Shown here: piece by piece, positions 1 to 7,062 of the stretch
Position numbering within the stretch: the stretch's first letter is position 1
Layout of the letters: every line of letters begins with the position of its first letter
Assembly (NCBI GenBank): GCA_039178805.1
Contig: JBCDFC010000104.1
Coordinates: forward strand, 1 to 16,256
DNA from: Thermohalobaculum sp039178805
Lineage (GTDB): Bacteria; Pseudomonadota; Alphaproteobacteria; Rhodobacterales; Rhodobacteraceae
DNA: 16,256 nucleotides
Direction of reading: 5' to 3'
The notes under the pieces: generated by a model
What the model was told of the DNA's origin: nothing
What the model saw: the letters and a program-made list of their open reading frames with translations, nothing else
The model's database searches: none
Program-made: the position numbers and the translations under genes

Positions 1-751
1 CGGCCCCGCCGCGCGCGCAGAGGAGTTGACGCCACATCTCATCCAAGCGCCACCCATCGGGGTGCGGGGTGGCCAGAACGATGTAGCGGACGCCCTCGAC
101 GCTGTCGTCGGGAAGCCCCGTAAGCATCGCTCGAAGCTCGATGCGCGGTCCGTCGGGTCCTTCGCTCGGGCTTCGGGCGAAATCGACGCTCACCTCGGGC
201 GCACCCTCGAGACTCGCGGGAAACGCGCGCACCGGACGGGGCAGCAGGTCGAGCAACCGCGCTGCCGTTCGCTTGCCCCAAGCGGGGCGATCCGAGGGCT
301 GCCAATTCGCGCCATCGCTCTCGCGGTCGAAGCCTGGACGGTCGCTATCGGCCGCGACGCAGGCCTGCGGCTCCGTCGTCAGGTCCAGCACGCCGAGCCG
401 GCCCCCGTCATGCGTGACGATGTAGCGCCGCGCGCTCAGCGTCGGCAGCGCGATCTGCTCGATGGCCCCCCCACCGCAATCGGTGAGTGCGATGCCGTTC
501 GCGGGCGCGTCGTAGCGAAAGCTGCCGGTGATCGTTATCAGCGCCCGATCTTCCGTCACTTCCAGGGTCGGCGTGCCATCGAGACGCGTCAGGCTCGAGC
601 TGACACAGCCAGAACTCAGCGTCGCGGTCCCGCCGTCACCGGTGCGCGCTGCGCAGAGCTGCGGGGTGATCTGCCGCTCCTCGGCGCCTGCGCCTGGTGC
701 GGCGAAGAGGGCGATAAGGAACGCGACGGCGCAATTGGCGGCCCGGGGCAT
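1..751 (-). CDS. Exported protein of unknown function, 3' end cut by window edge
   Basis: An open frame starts at the ATG at 749-751 and runs without a stop to the left edge, giving about 250 visible residues. An AAGGAG ribosome site lies about ten bases before the start. The N-terminus looks like a Sec signal peptide: a hydrophobic core at residues 8-18 followed by APGAGA, with likely cleavage before Glu24. The predicted mature part has five visible cysteines (ends of QLC, SGC, TDC, QAC, LLC), which would fit disulfide bonds in the periplasm. The middle is rich in beta-type segments with polar turns (ITITGSFRY, RRYIVTHDGG). I do not recognise the family. It lies 87 bases downstream of the MaoC-phosphotransacetylase gene on the same strand, so co-transcription is possible but unproven. 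A long plus-strand open frame covers the same DNA but looks like a high-GC shadow. Confidence 0.75.
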   Translation of the reverse strand, partial: MPRAANCAVAFLIALFAAPGAGAEERQITPQLCAARTGDGGTATLSSGCVSSSLTRLDGTPTLEVTEDRALITITGSFRYDAPANGIALTDCGGGAIEQIALPTLSARRYIVTHDGGRLGVLDLTTEPQACVAADSDRPGFDRESDGANWQPSDRPAWGKRTAARLLDLLPRPVRAFPASLEGAPEVSVDFARSPSEGPDGPRIELRAMLTGLPDDSVEGVRYIVLATPHPDGWRLDEMWRQLLCARGGA

Positions 752-838
752 CGGCAGTGTCTCCTTGCAGCAGCGAGCGCGAGCGTGACGCCCCCCGCAG
801 CATTCGGCAAGCACCGGTCGCTGTCTCTCGTCCTGCCG

Positions 839-2230
839 TCAGCCGGATGTGCCGCCACCCCGCGCGGCATGGAGTGCAGCAACGGCGCAGGAGGCGAGGC
901 GCGCCATGTCGTCGTCGGCTCGGCTCGACAGGATGATCGGCACCAGCGCGCCCATCACCACGCCCGCCGCCTCGGCATGGGCGATATAGGTAAGCTGCTT
1001 GGCCAGCATGTTGCCCGCATCGATGCCCGGCACCACGAGCACTTCGGCAAGCCCGGCGACCGCGCTGCGGATCCCCTTGCTGCGCGCCGCCTGAAGATCG
1101 ATCGCGTTGTCCATGGCGAGCGGCCCATCGACCACGCCGCCTCGGATCTGGCCGCGATCCGCCATCTTGGCCAGCAACGCCGCATCGACCGAGCTTGGGA
1201 TCTGCGTGTTGACGGTCTCCACCGCCGAGAGCACGCCCACCTTCGGCTCTGCGATCCCGATCGAGCGCGCAAGGTCGATGGCGTTCTGCACGATATCGAC
1301 CTTGGTCATCAGATCGGGCGAGATATTGATCGCCGCATCCGTCACCAGCAGCGGATGGGAGAGCCCAGGCACATCCATCACGAACACATGGGTCAGACGC
1401 CGTCCGGCCCGCAGCCCCTGTTCGCGGCGCAGGCAGGCCCGCAAAAGCTGATCGGTATGGAGATGCCCCTTCATCACCGCCGCAGCACGCCCCTCCGCCA
1501 CCAGATCGACGGCGCGATGGGCCGCGGTGTCATGGTCGAGCGCCTCGACGATCTCCACACCGCTGAGATCGGCCCCGATCTCACGCGCGGCGGCATCGAT
1601 GCCCGTGGGGTTGCCCACCAGGATCGGCGCAATGATCGTGTGCCGCATGGCCAAGAGCGCGCCGCCGAGTGCGTTTGCGTCCTCCGGCGCCACGACCGCC
1701 GTCGGTATCGGGTCGAGCGGCTCGGCCTCCGCCAGCAAGGCCTCGAAATGCCGATGGCGCCGCACCGTAAGGCCCGGAACCTCGAGTTCCTCGAAAGTCA
1801 GCTTCTCGGCAGGCGCGATGACGACGGCGTCTCCTTCTAGGATGCGCACGCCATCGGCAGGGCGATCGACCATTGTCTCGAAGCGCACGCGCCGGTCGCC
1901 CATCTTCTCGGCGACGCGAACCCGCGCGACCAACTCGTCGCCCGCATGCGCCCGGGCGAGAAACCGGAAACTCTGACTTTCGTAGAGCGTACCAGCACCG
2001 GGGAGCAGGTTCCCGAGGACGGCCGACACCAGGCTGCCAACCCAGAGCGCGGGGGCGATCGCCTCGTTCCTGCCATCCCCGTCGCCGTCCCGGTCGATCA
2101 AGTGCAGCGGGTTGTGGTTCCCCGAGGCTGTCGCATGGACATAGAAGTCGTCCTCGGTGCAGATCCGATGGAGCGCGGCCTCCTGACCCAAGATCAGCGC
2201 GTCATAGGGGATGTTCTCGACGATCTTCAT
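839..2230 (-). CDS. Bifunctional MaoC-like hydratase / phosphate acyltransferase
   Basis: A 463-residue fusion, the usual length for this bifunctional family. Residues about 1-140 form a MaoC-like hot-dog domain with the substrate motif SGNHNPLH at 36-43. Residues about 160-463 form a phosphate acetyl/butyryltransferase domain with the family signatures VTDAAINISPDL (296-307), GGVVDGPLAMDNAI (364-377) and PGIDAGNML (401-409). The expected chemistry is hydration of an enoyl-CoA and exchange of an acyl group between CoA and phosphate in the cytoplasm. The substrate is unknown and no acetate kinase gene lies nearby. The frame extends upstream to 2386, but the added residues are a repeat-derived TNPAT-like stretch. 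The ATG at 2230 begins the conserved MKIVEN segment and has a GGAG upstream. Two oddities: the hydratase motif has Asn where the classical R-hydratase Asp is expected, and a DxDxDG loop follows it (residues 46-56). Confidence 0.88.
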   Translation of the reverse strand: MKIVENIPYDALILGQEAALHRICTEDDFYVHATASGNHNPLHLIDRDGDGDGRNEAIAPALWVGSLVSAVLGNLLPGAGTLYESQSFRFLARAHAGDELVARVRVAEKMGDRRVRFETMVDRPADGVRILEGDAVVIAPAEKLTFEELEVPGLTVRRHRHFEALLAEAEPLDPIPTAVVAPEDANALGGALLAMRHTIIAPILVGNPTGIDAAAREIGADLSGVEIVEALDHDTAAHRAVDLVAEGRAAAVMKGHLHTDQLLRACLRREQGLRAGRRLTHVFVMDVPGLSHPLLVTDAAINISPDLMTKVDIVQNAIDLARSIGIAEPKVGVLSAVETVNTQIPSSVDAALLAKMADRGQIRGGVVDGPLAMDNAIDLQAARSKGIRSAVAGLAEVLVVPGIDAGNMLAKQLTYIAHAEAAGVVMGALVPIILSSRADDDMARLASCAVAALHAARGGGTSG

Positions 2231-2342
2231 CGGCTGGCTCCGGGCAAGGGGACGCATCTGCAGCATTTCCGGAAGGGCGCGATGTGCAAGTCCTCTTCGC
2301 AGATGCACACGCGCTTCTCGGCGGGCGATGCCGAACTGCGAC

Positions 2343-2390
2343 CGGTTCGTCGCGGGGTTCGTCGCGGGCTTCGTCGTGGGGTTCACGCTT
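2343..2390. repeat. 12-bp tandem repeat, four imperfect copies
   Basis: Four consecutive 12-base units begin at 2343, 2355, 2367 and 2379. The first two are cggttcgtcgcg and gggttcgtcgcg; the third differs by two bases and the fourth has only its gggttc start well conserved. They lie in the gap between the divergent MaoC-phosphotransacetylase and FkbM genes. In the frame upstream of the MaoC start they would encode a repeated T-N-P-A unit, which argues that this upstream reading is not protein. They could be operator-like repeats or simple slippage. Confidence 0.6.
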
Positions 2391-2441
2391 TATCCACCAT
2401 GCCGCCCGCAGGATGCGCGTGGAGCGGAAGGAGGCGAGGCG

Positions 2442-3326
2442 ATGGCGGCACTGGCAGAGCTTGCGAAACGGAACAGCGCGGCGGAGCTTGCCCGTGCCGC
2501 GTTTCGGGAGGGACGGGCGGAACGGGAGGAGGGCGTGATCGATGCCCGCTTCCATCAGCACAAGAACGCCAACCCGTTCTTCGGTTTCGTTGAGGTCGAG
2601 ATCGCTGGCACCCGCTTCGTGATGTTCTCGGCGAATGATGATTTGGTGGCTATGAGCTTCTTTTGGCACGGGGCGGAGGCGTGGGAGCCTGCTTCGCTGC
2701 AGATCTGGCAGGACTGGGCACGCGATGCCGACCGCGTCCTCGATGTCGGCGCGTTCTCGGGCGTCTACGCCCTCGCGGCGGCTGCGACGGCGCCGGGGGT
2801 CGAGGTCCTCGCGGTCGAGGCTGCGCGGCGCACCTGGGCGCGGCTCCTTCTCAATGTGCAAGCGAACGGTTTTGGTAAGCGGGTCAGGACAGTGAACCGC
2901 GCGGCCTCAGATGGGCCGGGCTCCGTCGTCTTCAATCGGTTCCGCGGGGAGAACATCCTTGGCATCGGCGACGGCTTCCTGCCCAAAGACGGGCTGCCGG
3001 CCCTGGCGGCTGAGGAGCAGGTCGAGACCGTGGCCGTCGATGCGCTTCTCGCGTCCGAAAGCTTCCGGCCCGATGCGGTCAAGGTCGATGTCGAGGGGGC
3101 GGAACTGCTCGTCCTCGACGGCATGGCCGAACTTCTCTCGCGCCACCGGCCGCGGCTCTTGATCGAAGTGACGCCCGATACCGCTGGGCCCGTGATCGCA
3201 AGGCTCGCGCGCCACGGCTATCGGTCTGCCGAGGTGGATGAGGGCGCGCGCCGCTGCCGGCCCACCGATGGCCGTATCGGCAAAGTAGGCAACCTCGCGG
3301 CGGAGTTCGCGGGCGTTCCAGCCTAG
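2442..3326 (+). CDS. FkbM-family SAM-dependent methyltransferase
   Basis: A 294-residue class I methyltransferase of the FkbM (Methyltransf_21) type. The SAM-binding motif VLDVGAFSG is at 99-107, the acidic end of the next strand is in VLAVEA at 122-127, and the family hallmark VKVDVEGAE is at 213-221, followed by the IEVTP strand at 241-245. FkbM proteins usually O-methylate sugars or small hydroxylated products; the substrate here cannot be told, and no glycan or polyketide genes are in view. The frame is open back to 2211, but the ATG at 2442 has a strong GGAAGGAGG just upstream and matches where the protein becomes plausible. Divergent from the MaoC-phosphotransacetylase gene by 211 bases. 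The TAG stop at 3324-3326 lies inside the left end of the inverted-repeat element 3323-3479. Confidence 0.85.
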   Translation: MAALAELAKRNSAAELARAAFREGRAEREEGVIDARFHQHKNANPFFGFVEVEIAGTRFVMFSANDDLVAMSFFWHGAEAWEPASLQIWQDWARDADRVLDVGAFSGVYALAAAATAPGVEVLAVEAARRTWARLLLNVQANGFGKRVRTVNRAASDGPGSVVFNRFRGENILGIGDGFLPKDGLPALAAEEQVETVAVDALLASESFRPDAVKVDVEGAELLVLDGMAELLSRHRPRLLIEVTPDTAGPVIARLARHGYRSAEVDEGARRCRPTDGRIGKVGNLAAEFAGVPA

Positions 3327-3357
3327 TGGTCTGACCGGGGCGGAACGAACTCACGCG

Positions 3358-3388
3358 CGTCATCGCCGGGCTTGACCCGGGTATCCAG
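3358..3388. repeat. Alphaproteobacterial extragenic palindrome, left copy
   Basis: The hairpin CCGGG-CTTGA-CCCGG (stem 5, loop 5) sits in the frame cgtcatc...gtatccag. It is the partner of the inverted copy at 3421-3451. I recognise the pattern from many alphaproteobacterial intergenic regions; copy number in this genome cannot be seen from one window. Confidence 0.6.
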
Positions 3389-3420
3389 AAAACCTCTACC
3401 TTTGAATAGCTTGGAGAACG

Positions 3421-3451
3421 CTGGATTGCCGGATCAAGTCCGGCAATGACG
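3421..3451. repeat. Alphaproteobacterial extragenic palindrome, right copy
   Basis: The inverted copy of 3358-3388. Its own stem is longer and perfect: TTGCCGGA, loop CTTGA, TCCGGCAA when read on the minus strand. With the left copy it can also form one large hairpin that would be transcribed from either neighbouring gene, so it could act as a bidirectional transcript end between the convergent fkbM and acyl-CoA synthetase genes, although no T-run follows it. Confidence 0.6.
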
Positions 3452-3527
3452 GTATCAACTGTCTCGGTCAGACCACTAGGAGCATAGCGGTCTGCGCAAT
3501 GGCAGCCCGGCGCGAAGGTAAGGGGTG

Positions 3528-5087
3528 TCAGCTACGCGATCCGCCATCGCCATCGTGTTCTGCGAGGATCCGGCGCAGCTCGGTCTTGAGGATCTTGCCG
3601 TAGTTGTTCTTGGGCAAACGCCCGAGCGTGAAATAGGCCTTGGGCCGCTTGAACCGCGCAATCCGCTCCAGGCAGTGGCGATCGAGCGCGCCCGGATCGA
3701 AGGAAGCGCCCGCAGCGGGGGTGATGAAGGCAACGACCTCCTCGCCCCAGTCCGCGTGAGGACGGCCGATGACAGCTGCCTCATGCACGCTGGGATGTTC
3801 GAGCAGCACCTCCTCGATCTCGCGCGGATAGATGTTGGTGCCGCCTGAGATGATCATGTCCTTGGATCGGTCGACCAGCGTGAGGAACCCGTCGGCATCG
3901 AGAAAGCCCAGGTCCCCCGTCGCGAGCCAGCCGTCGCGCATCGTGCGCGCTGTCGCCCCTGGGTTTTGCCAATAGCCGAGCATGACGGTGGCGCCCCTGA
4001 CCTCGACCTCACCGGTCTCACCCGGGCCGAGCAGCTGGCGGTTCTCGCCGACGACCCGCACATCCACGCAGGACTGCGCGCGGCCGACCGAGGCAAGGCG
4101 TTCGCGCCAGCGGGGGTGCTCGCGATCCGCGACCGCCGCGCGAGAGAGGGCCGTGATCGTCATCGGGCTCTCGCCTTGGCCGTAGATCTGAACGAAGCGC
4201 GGGCCCATGACCGCTACAGCCTCGACGATATCGGCGCGATACATCGGTCCGCCGCCATAGACGATGGTGCGGATGCCCTCGCCACTGCTGCCCGAGGCGC
4301 GGGCCCCATCGACGAGCCGGCGCACCATGGTGGGTGCCGCGAAAAGGTGAACATCGCAGAGCTGAGGCGCGAGGGCCAGGATCTCGGCGGCGTCGAACCC
4401 GCCTGAGGGCGGAATGGCGTGGCGCGCGCCGCGCAGCACATGCATCACGCTGTAGAGGCCGGCGCCATGGGAAAGGGGGGCTGCGTAGAGGGCTGTATCC
4501 GTGCCGTGCACCGCATCCACATCGATGAAATAGGTATAGGCCATCGCCGCGATGTTACCGGCCGAGAGCATCACACCCTTGGGCCGCCCTGTGGTGCCCG
4601 AGGTGTAGAAGAGCCAGATCAACGTATCGCGCACCATCGGCGCTGGAGGGCCCGCTGGCGCGTGCTCTCGCAGCCTGTCGAATGCCGGGCCCGGAGCTTC
4701 GAGCAGTTGGCAGGACGTGAGATCCGCGTCCCGCAGGGCCGCCTTCAGATCGGAAGCGAGATCGGGTGAGGCAAGAACGAGGCGCGTATCGGCGTCTTGG
4801 AGGATCCAGGCGGCTTCGCGGGGATGAAGCTTGGCGTTGATCGGGACGGCGACGAGGCCTGCATGCCATATGGCGTAGAGCGCCTCGAGATAGGCGGCGT
4901 CGTTCTTCATGAAGATCGCGACGCGCTTCCCTGCGGCGAGTTGAAACGCGTCGGCGAAGGCCGCGGCGATGCCCGCGACGCGTTGGGCGAAACCGGCATA
5001 GTCGGCGATGACCGCGGTGCCCTGGAGGAGCGCTGGCGCCTCGGGGGTATGCTGAGCCGCTCGGGCGAGCCATTCGGCGGGGTTCAT
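3528..5087 (-). CDS. AMP-dependent acyl-CoA synthetase (class I adenylate-forming ligase)
   Basis: A 519-residue enzyme that should activate a carboxylic acid to its acyl-CoA using ATP, via an acyl-adenylate. The full set of ANL motifs is present: P-loop YTSGTTGRPKGVM at 161-173, YGQGE at 302-306, GWLATGDLG at 386-394, the hinge region DRSKDMIISGGTNIYP at 406-421, and the adenylation lysine in NNYGKILK near the C-terminus (Lys498). No signal or membrane segment. The substrate is not readable: the length and sequence fit medium-chain, aromatic or malonyl-type ligases. The ATG at 5087 begins a normal family N-terminus (MNPAEWLARAAQHTPEAPAL); in-frame ATGs at 5135 and 5237 add atypical residues. 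No strong ribosome site is seen, so the start is uncertain. It lies 170 bases downstream of the FAD oxidoreductase on the same strand, and tail-to-tail with fkbM across the repeat element. Confidence 0.88.
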   Translation of the reverse strand: MNPAEWLARAAQHTPEAPALLQGTAVIADYAGFAQRVAGIAAAFADAFQLAAGKRVAIFMKNDAAYLEALYAIWHAGLVAVPINAKLHPREAAWILQDADTRLVLASPDLASDLKAALRDADLTSCQLLEAPGPAFDRLREHAPAGPPAPMVRDTLIWLFYTSGTTGRPKGVMLSAGNIAAMAYTYFIDVDAVHGTDTALYAAPLSHGAGLYSVMHVLRGARHAIPPSGGFDAAEILALAPQLCDVHLFAAPTMVRRLVDGARASGSSGEGIRTIVYGGGPMYRADIVEAVAVMGPRFVQIYGQGESPMTITALSRAAVADREHPRWRERLASVGRAQSCVDVRVVGENRQLLGPGETGEVEVRGATVMLGYWQNPGATARTMRDGWLATGDLGFLDADGFLTLVDRSKDMIISGGTNIYPREIEEVLLEHPSVHEAAVIGRPHADWGEEVVAFITPAAGASFDPGALDRHCLERIARFKRPKAYFTLGRLPKNNYGKILKTELRRILAEHDGDGGSRS

Positions 5088-5157
5088 GGCTGAGGATCCC
5101 GTTCTCGAGGTCTGGGCGGCGATGGCCGTTCGCATTGCGCTGGCGTCATCGAAAGCC

Positions 5158-5213
5158 GGGCGGGCTTGCGGTCGCCCCGACTTCGGGTGCTGCGCCCCCT
5201 CAGCGGCCCGCCC
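5158..5213. repeat. Inverted repeat in the gap between oxidoreductase and acyl-CoA synthetase genes
   Basis: GGGCGGGC (5158-5165) is perfectly complementary to GCCCGCCC (5206-5213), with a smaller CCCGA/TCGGG hairpin between them (about 5176-5186). It lies in the 170-base gap between two same-strand genes. It could be an attenuating or processing hairpin separating the two genes, but there is no T-run, and such repeats are not rare in GC-rich DNA. Confidence 0.3.
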
Positions 5214-5257
5214 ACCAGCCGCGCCCGCCTGGGGCATCGTGGATGTCTCAGGCTCAC

Positions 5258-6559
5258 TTAGCCGCTGCGCCTAAGATCGTTCCAGGTGTCGCGGAGGCGG
5301 AAGACGATATCGGCCGCCGGCAGGAACCAAGGGTTGCCGCGATGCCAGACGCGGGTGGGCAACGCGGTTTTGGCAAAGGCGGTCTCCGCCTCGGGCGTAC
5401 CCAGCATCGCGAGTGCCGCTTTGTGGCCGAGATAGGGGGCCATTGCGTTGCCGCTGCCGGAATAGCCCATGGCGTGCCAGATGCCGTCGATCCGTCCCAC
5501 ATTCGGCAGTCCTTCGAAGCTGAAGCCCGTGTAGCCGCGCCAGCTATGCGTGAGCGCGATATCGCCGAGATCGGGGAAGACCTGCGCGATCAGGCGTTTG
5601 AGGGTGTTTCTGACCGTCGGCTCGGTGGCATCGTAGAGGGCTGCCCGTCCGCCGAAGACGATGCGGCTGCCATCGGGTGAGGGGCGGAAATAGCAGTGTC
5701 GCTCGCGGCTTTCGACGACCATGCGACCCTTGGGAAAGAGGTCTTTCATGCGGTTGGCGCCGAGCGGTTCCGTGGCGACGATGAAGCTCGGCACCGGGAT
5801 CACGCGTCGGCGCTGGGCGGGCAGGATGCTTGGCGTGTAGCCGTTGGTGGCGGCGAGCACTTGGCCCGCGCGGACCGACCCCCGCGCGGTTTCCACCCGC
5901 ATGGCGGCACCATCTTGTGCGATGGCGGTGACGGGTGTCCCGGCCTCGAACCGGGCGCCTGCGCGGCGGGCGGCGGCGATCAGGCCCTTGACCCATTTGG
6001 CCGGGTTGAGCCCGCCATGGCGGTGGAAGACCACACCCCCCCGATAAAGATCGGAGCCGATCTCTTCGCGCTGCCGCTCACGCGGGATCATCTCGAAATC
6101 AAGCGGGATGTGGCGGGCGAGGGCTTCGAGCCCGCGCGCCGTCTTCTCGTACTCATCATTGCGCCAGAGACCGCGGAAGCGGCCGGTTTCGCGGAAGTCG
6201 GCATCGATCCCTTCCTCCGCCATAACGCTGTGAACGAAGGCCATGCTGTCGAGATGGGCCTCGCGGAGGAGGGCGCGGGCTGTCTCGGCGCCGAAACGGG
6301 CGGTCATCGCGTCGAGCGAGAGGCGGTGGCCGCCGCCCACCATGCCGCCGTTCCGGCTGGAGGCACCGATGGCGAGGGGGCCCGCTTCGAGCACCAAGAC
6401 GTCGCGGCCGGCTCGGGCGAGGGTGCGGGCGGCGGAGGCGCCGGTCAGGCCTGCGCCGATAACGAGAACCTCGACCTCCGCTGGCAGGGGCGCTGGATCT
6501 TCGGCAGCGGGCTCTGGCGGTCCGGCATCGTCCCACCAATAGGGTGTCTCGGCGATCAT
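5258..6559 (-). CDS. FAD-dependent oxidoreductase, DAO family (OrdL/PuuB-like)
   Basis: A 433-residue flavoprotein. The N-terminal Rossmann fold has VLVIGAGLTGASAA starting at residue 31 and the ribose-binding acid in VLVLEAG (Glu58). SSRNGGMVGGG at 67-77 is the isoalloxazine-side segment and GYSGSGNAMAPYLG at about 365-378 is the C-terminal FAD signature. These and the PYWWDD start are typical of the OrdL / gamma-glutamylputrescine oxidase branch, which oxidises the C-N bond of amines or amino acids to give an imine or aldehyde, reducing oxygen or an acceptor. The substrate is not determined here. The ATG at 6559 has AAAGGGC just upstream; the frame extends to 6634 with residues unlike the family. 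Upstream of the acyl-CoA synthetase on the same strand, so oxidation followed by CoA activation is a reasonable but unproven reading. Divergent from the cupin gene. Confidence 0.87.
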   Translation of the reverse strand: MIAETPYWWDDAGPPEPAAEDPAPLPAEVEVLVIGAGLTGASAARTLARAGRDVLVLEAGPLAIGASSRNGGMVGGGHRLSLDAMTARFGAETARALLREAHLDSMAFVHSVMAEEGIDADFRETGRFRGLWRNDEYEKTARGLEALARHIPLDFEMIPRERQREEIGSDLYRGGVVFHRHGGLNPAKWVKGLIAAARRAGARFEAGTPVTAIAQDGAAMRVETARGSVRAGQVLAATNGYTPSILPAQRRRVIPVPSFIVATEPLGANRMKDLFPKGRMVVESRERHCYFRPSPDGSRIVFGGRAALYDATEPTVRNTLKRLIAQVFPDLGDIALTHSWRGYTGFSFEGLPNVGRIDGIWHAMGYSGSGNAMAPYLGHKAALAMLGTPEAETAFAKTALPTRVWHRGNPWFLPAADIVFRLRDTWNDLRRSG

Positions 6560-6686
6560 GCTTTGCCCTTTGCCATGCGGTAGCGTGCAGCGGTCGAGTA
6601 CCGTCGGCGAAAGTTGTAGCATGGCGGCGGGCATGATGGGCCGGGTCGCGGTGCGGGCGGCGAGACGGAGAAGCGGGAAGGGATCG
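6560..6686. promoter_or_regulatory. Divergent upstream region of oxidoreductase and cupin genes
   Basis: These 127 bases should hold promoters for both genes. A 7-base inverted repeat gccatgc (6572-6578) / gcatggc (6619-6625) flanks the likely minus-strand promoter side. No clear -35/-10 pair could be picked, so the call rests on gene arrangement and this repeat. Confidence 0.35.
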
Positions 6687-7058
6687 ATGAAGCCGCATCG
6701 GGAGTTCTTTCAGATCGATGAGGACCGCTGGCAGCCGCAGGAGGGTTATCCTGAGGGTTTCGAGGTGCAGATCCTGGTCGACGATCTCGATCCGGTGCTG
6801 CGGACCGGCTCCCGCACGGTGCTGCAGCGGATCGCACCCGGCGCCTTCACCCATGGCCAGCTCGTGCATGAGGAGGCGGAGGAGGTCTTTCTCTGGCAAG
6901 GCGATCTGGTGGTCGGTGGCGATGCAGAAGGTCATGGGGCTGAGCATTTCTACGCCCCCGCCTATGCCTGTCGGCCGGGAGGCGTGCCGCATGGGCCGTT
7001 CCGGTCGGAGAGCGGGTGCCTGATGCTCGCCGTCTTCTACTATGCCAACGGCGCTTGA
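6687..7058 (+). CDS. Small single-domain cupin protein
   Basis: A 123-residue protein made of one cupin beta-barrel. Motif 1 is the stretch PGAFTHGQLVHEEAEEVFL at 51-69, offering His56, His61 and Glu65/66 as metal ligands, and motif 2 is PGGVPHGPF at 97-105 with His102. These residues suggest a bound divalent metal. The C-terminus ends with a strand (LMLAVFYYANG). Single-domain cupins of this type include dioxygenase-like enzymes, isomerases and ChrR-like sensor domains; the reaction cannot be assigned. The ATG at 6687 has GGGAAGGG six bases upstream, and this is preferred over the open frame back to 6558. It is divergent from the FAD oxidoreductase and convergent with the DUF2848 gene, with only four bases between the two stops. 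Confidence 0.8.
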   Translation: MKPHREFFQIDEDRWQPQEGYPEGFEVQILVDDLDPVLRTGSRTVLQRIAPGAFTHGQLVHEEAEEVFLWQGDLVVGGDAEGHGAEHFYAPAYACRPGGVPHGPFRSESGCLMLAVFYYANGA

Positions 7059-7062
7059 GCGA

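Larger units (their letters stand above)
3323..3479. mobile_element. MITE-like 157-bp inverted-repeat element
   Basis: The left end ctagtggtctgaccg (3323-3337) is the perfect reverse complement of the right end cggtcagaccactag (3465-3479), 15 of 15. Inside lies a second, imperfect inverted pair of 31-base arms (3358-3388 and 3421-3451, 26 of 31 matching), each arm itself a palindrome of the alphaproteobacterial GCCGG-CTTGA-CCGGC type. The element is too short for any gene. Its ends fit a TA (or CTAG) target duplication, as made by IS630-like elements, though this is inferred. Removing one copy leaves gcc-tag-gag, so the fkbM stop codon is the same with or without the element. The AT-richer centre (about 3389-3420) and perfect ends suggest a non-autonomous transposable element or a repeat cassette. 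Confidence 0.65.

Noticed and set aside
26..1840. 604-residue plus-strand open frame
   Set aside because: It lies antisense to two well-supported minus-strand genes (exported protein and MaoC-phosphotransacetylase), is rich in Arg/His/Ala with no motif, and has no ribosome site; a typical high-GC shadow.
2231..2386. N-terminal extension of the MaoC-phosphotransacetylase
   Set aside because: The extension is encoded by the 12-bp tandem repeat and Arg-rich filler; the conserved family start is at 2230 with its own ribosome site.
3358..3451. Two repeat copies as a CRISPR array
   Set aside because: The copies are inverted relative to each other, only two exist, and each is a palindrome of a known extragenic repeat type; no cas genes are present.
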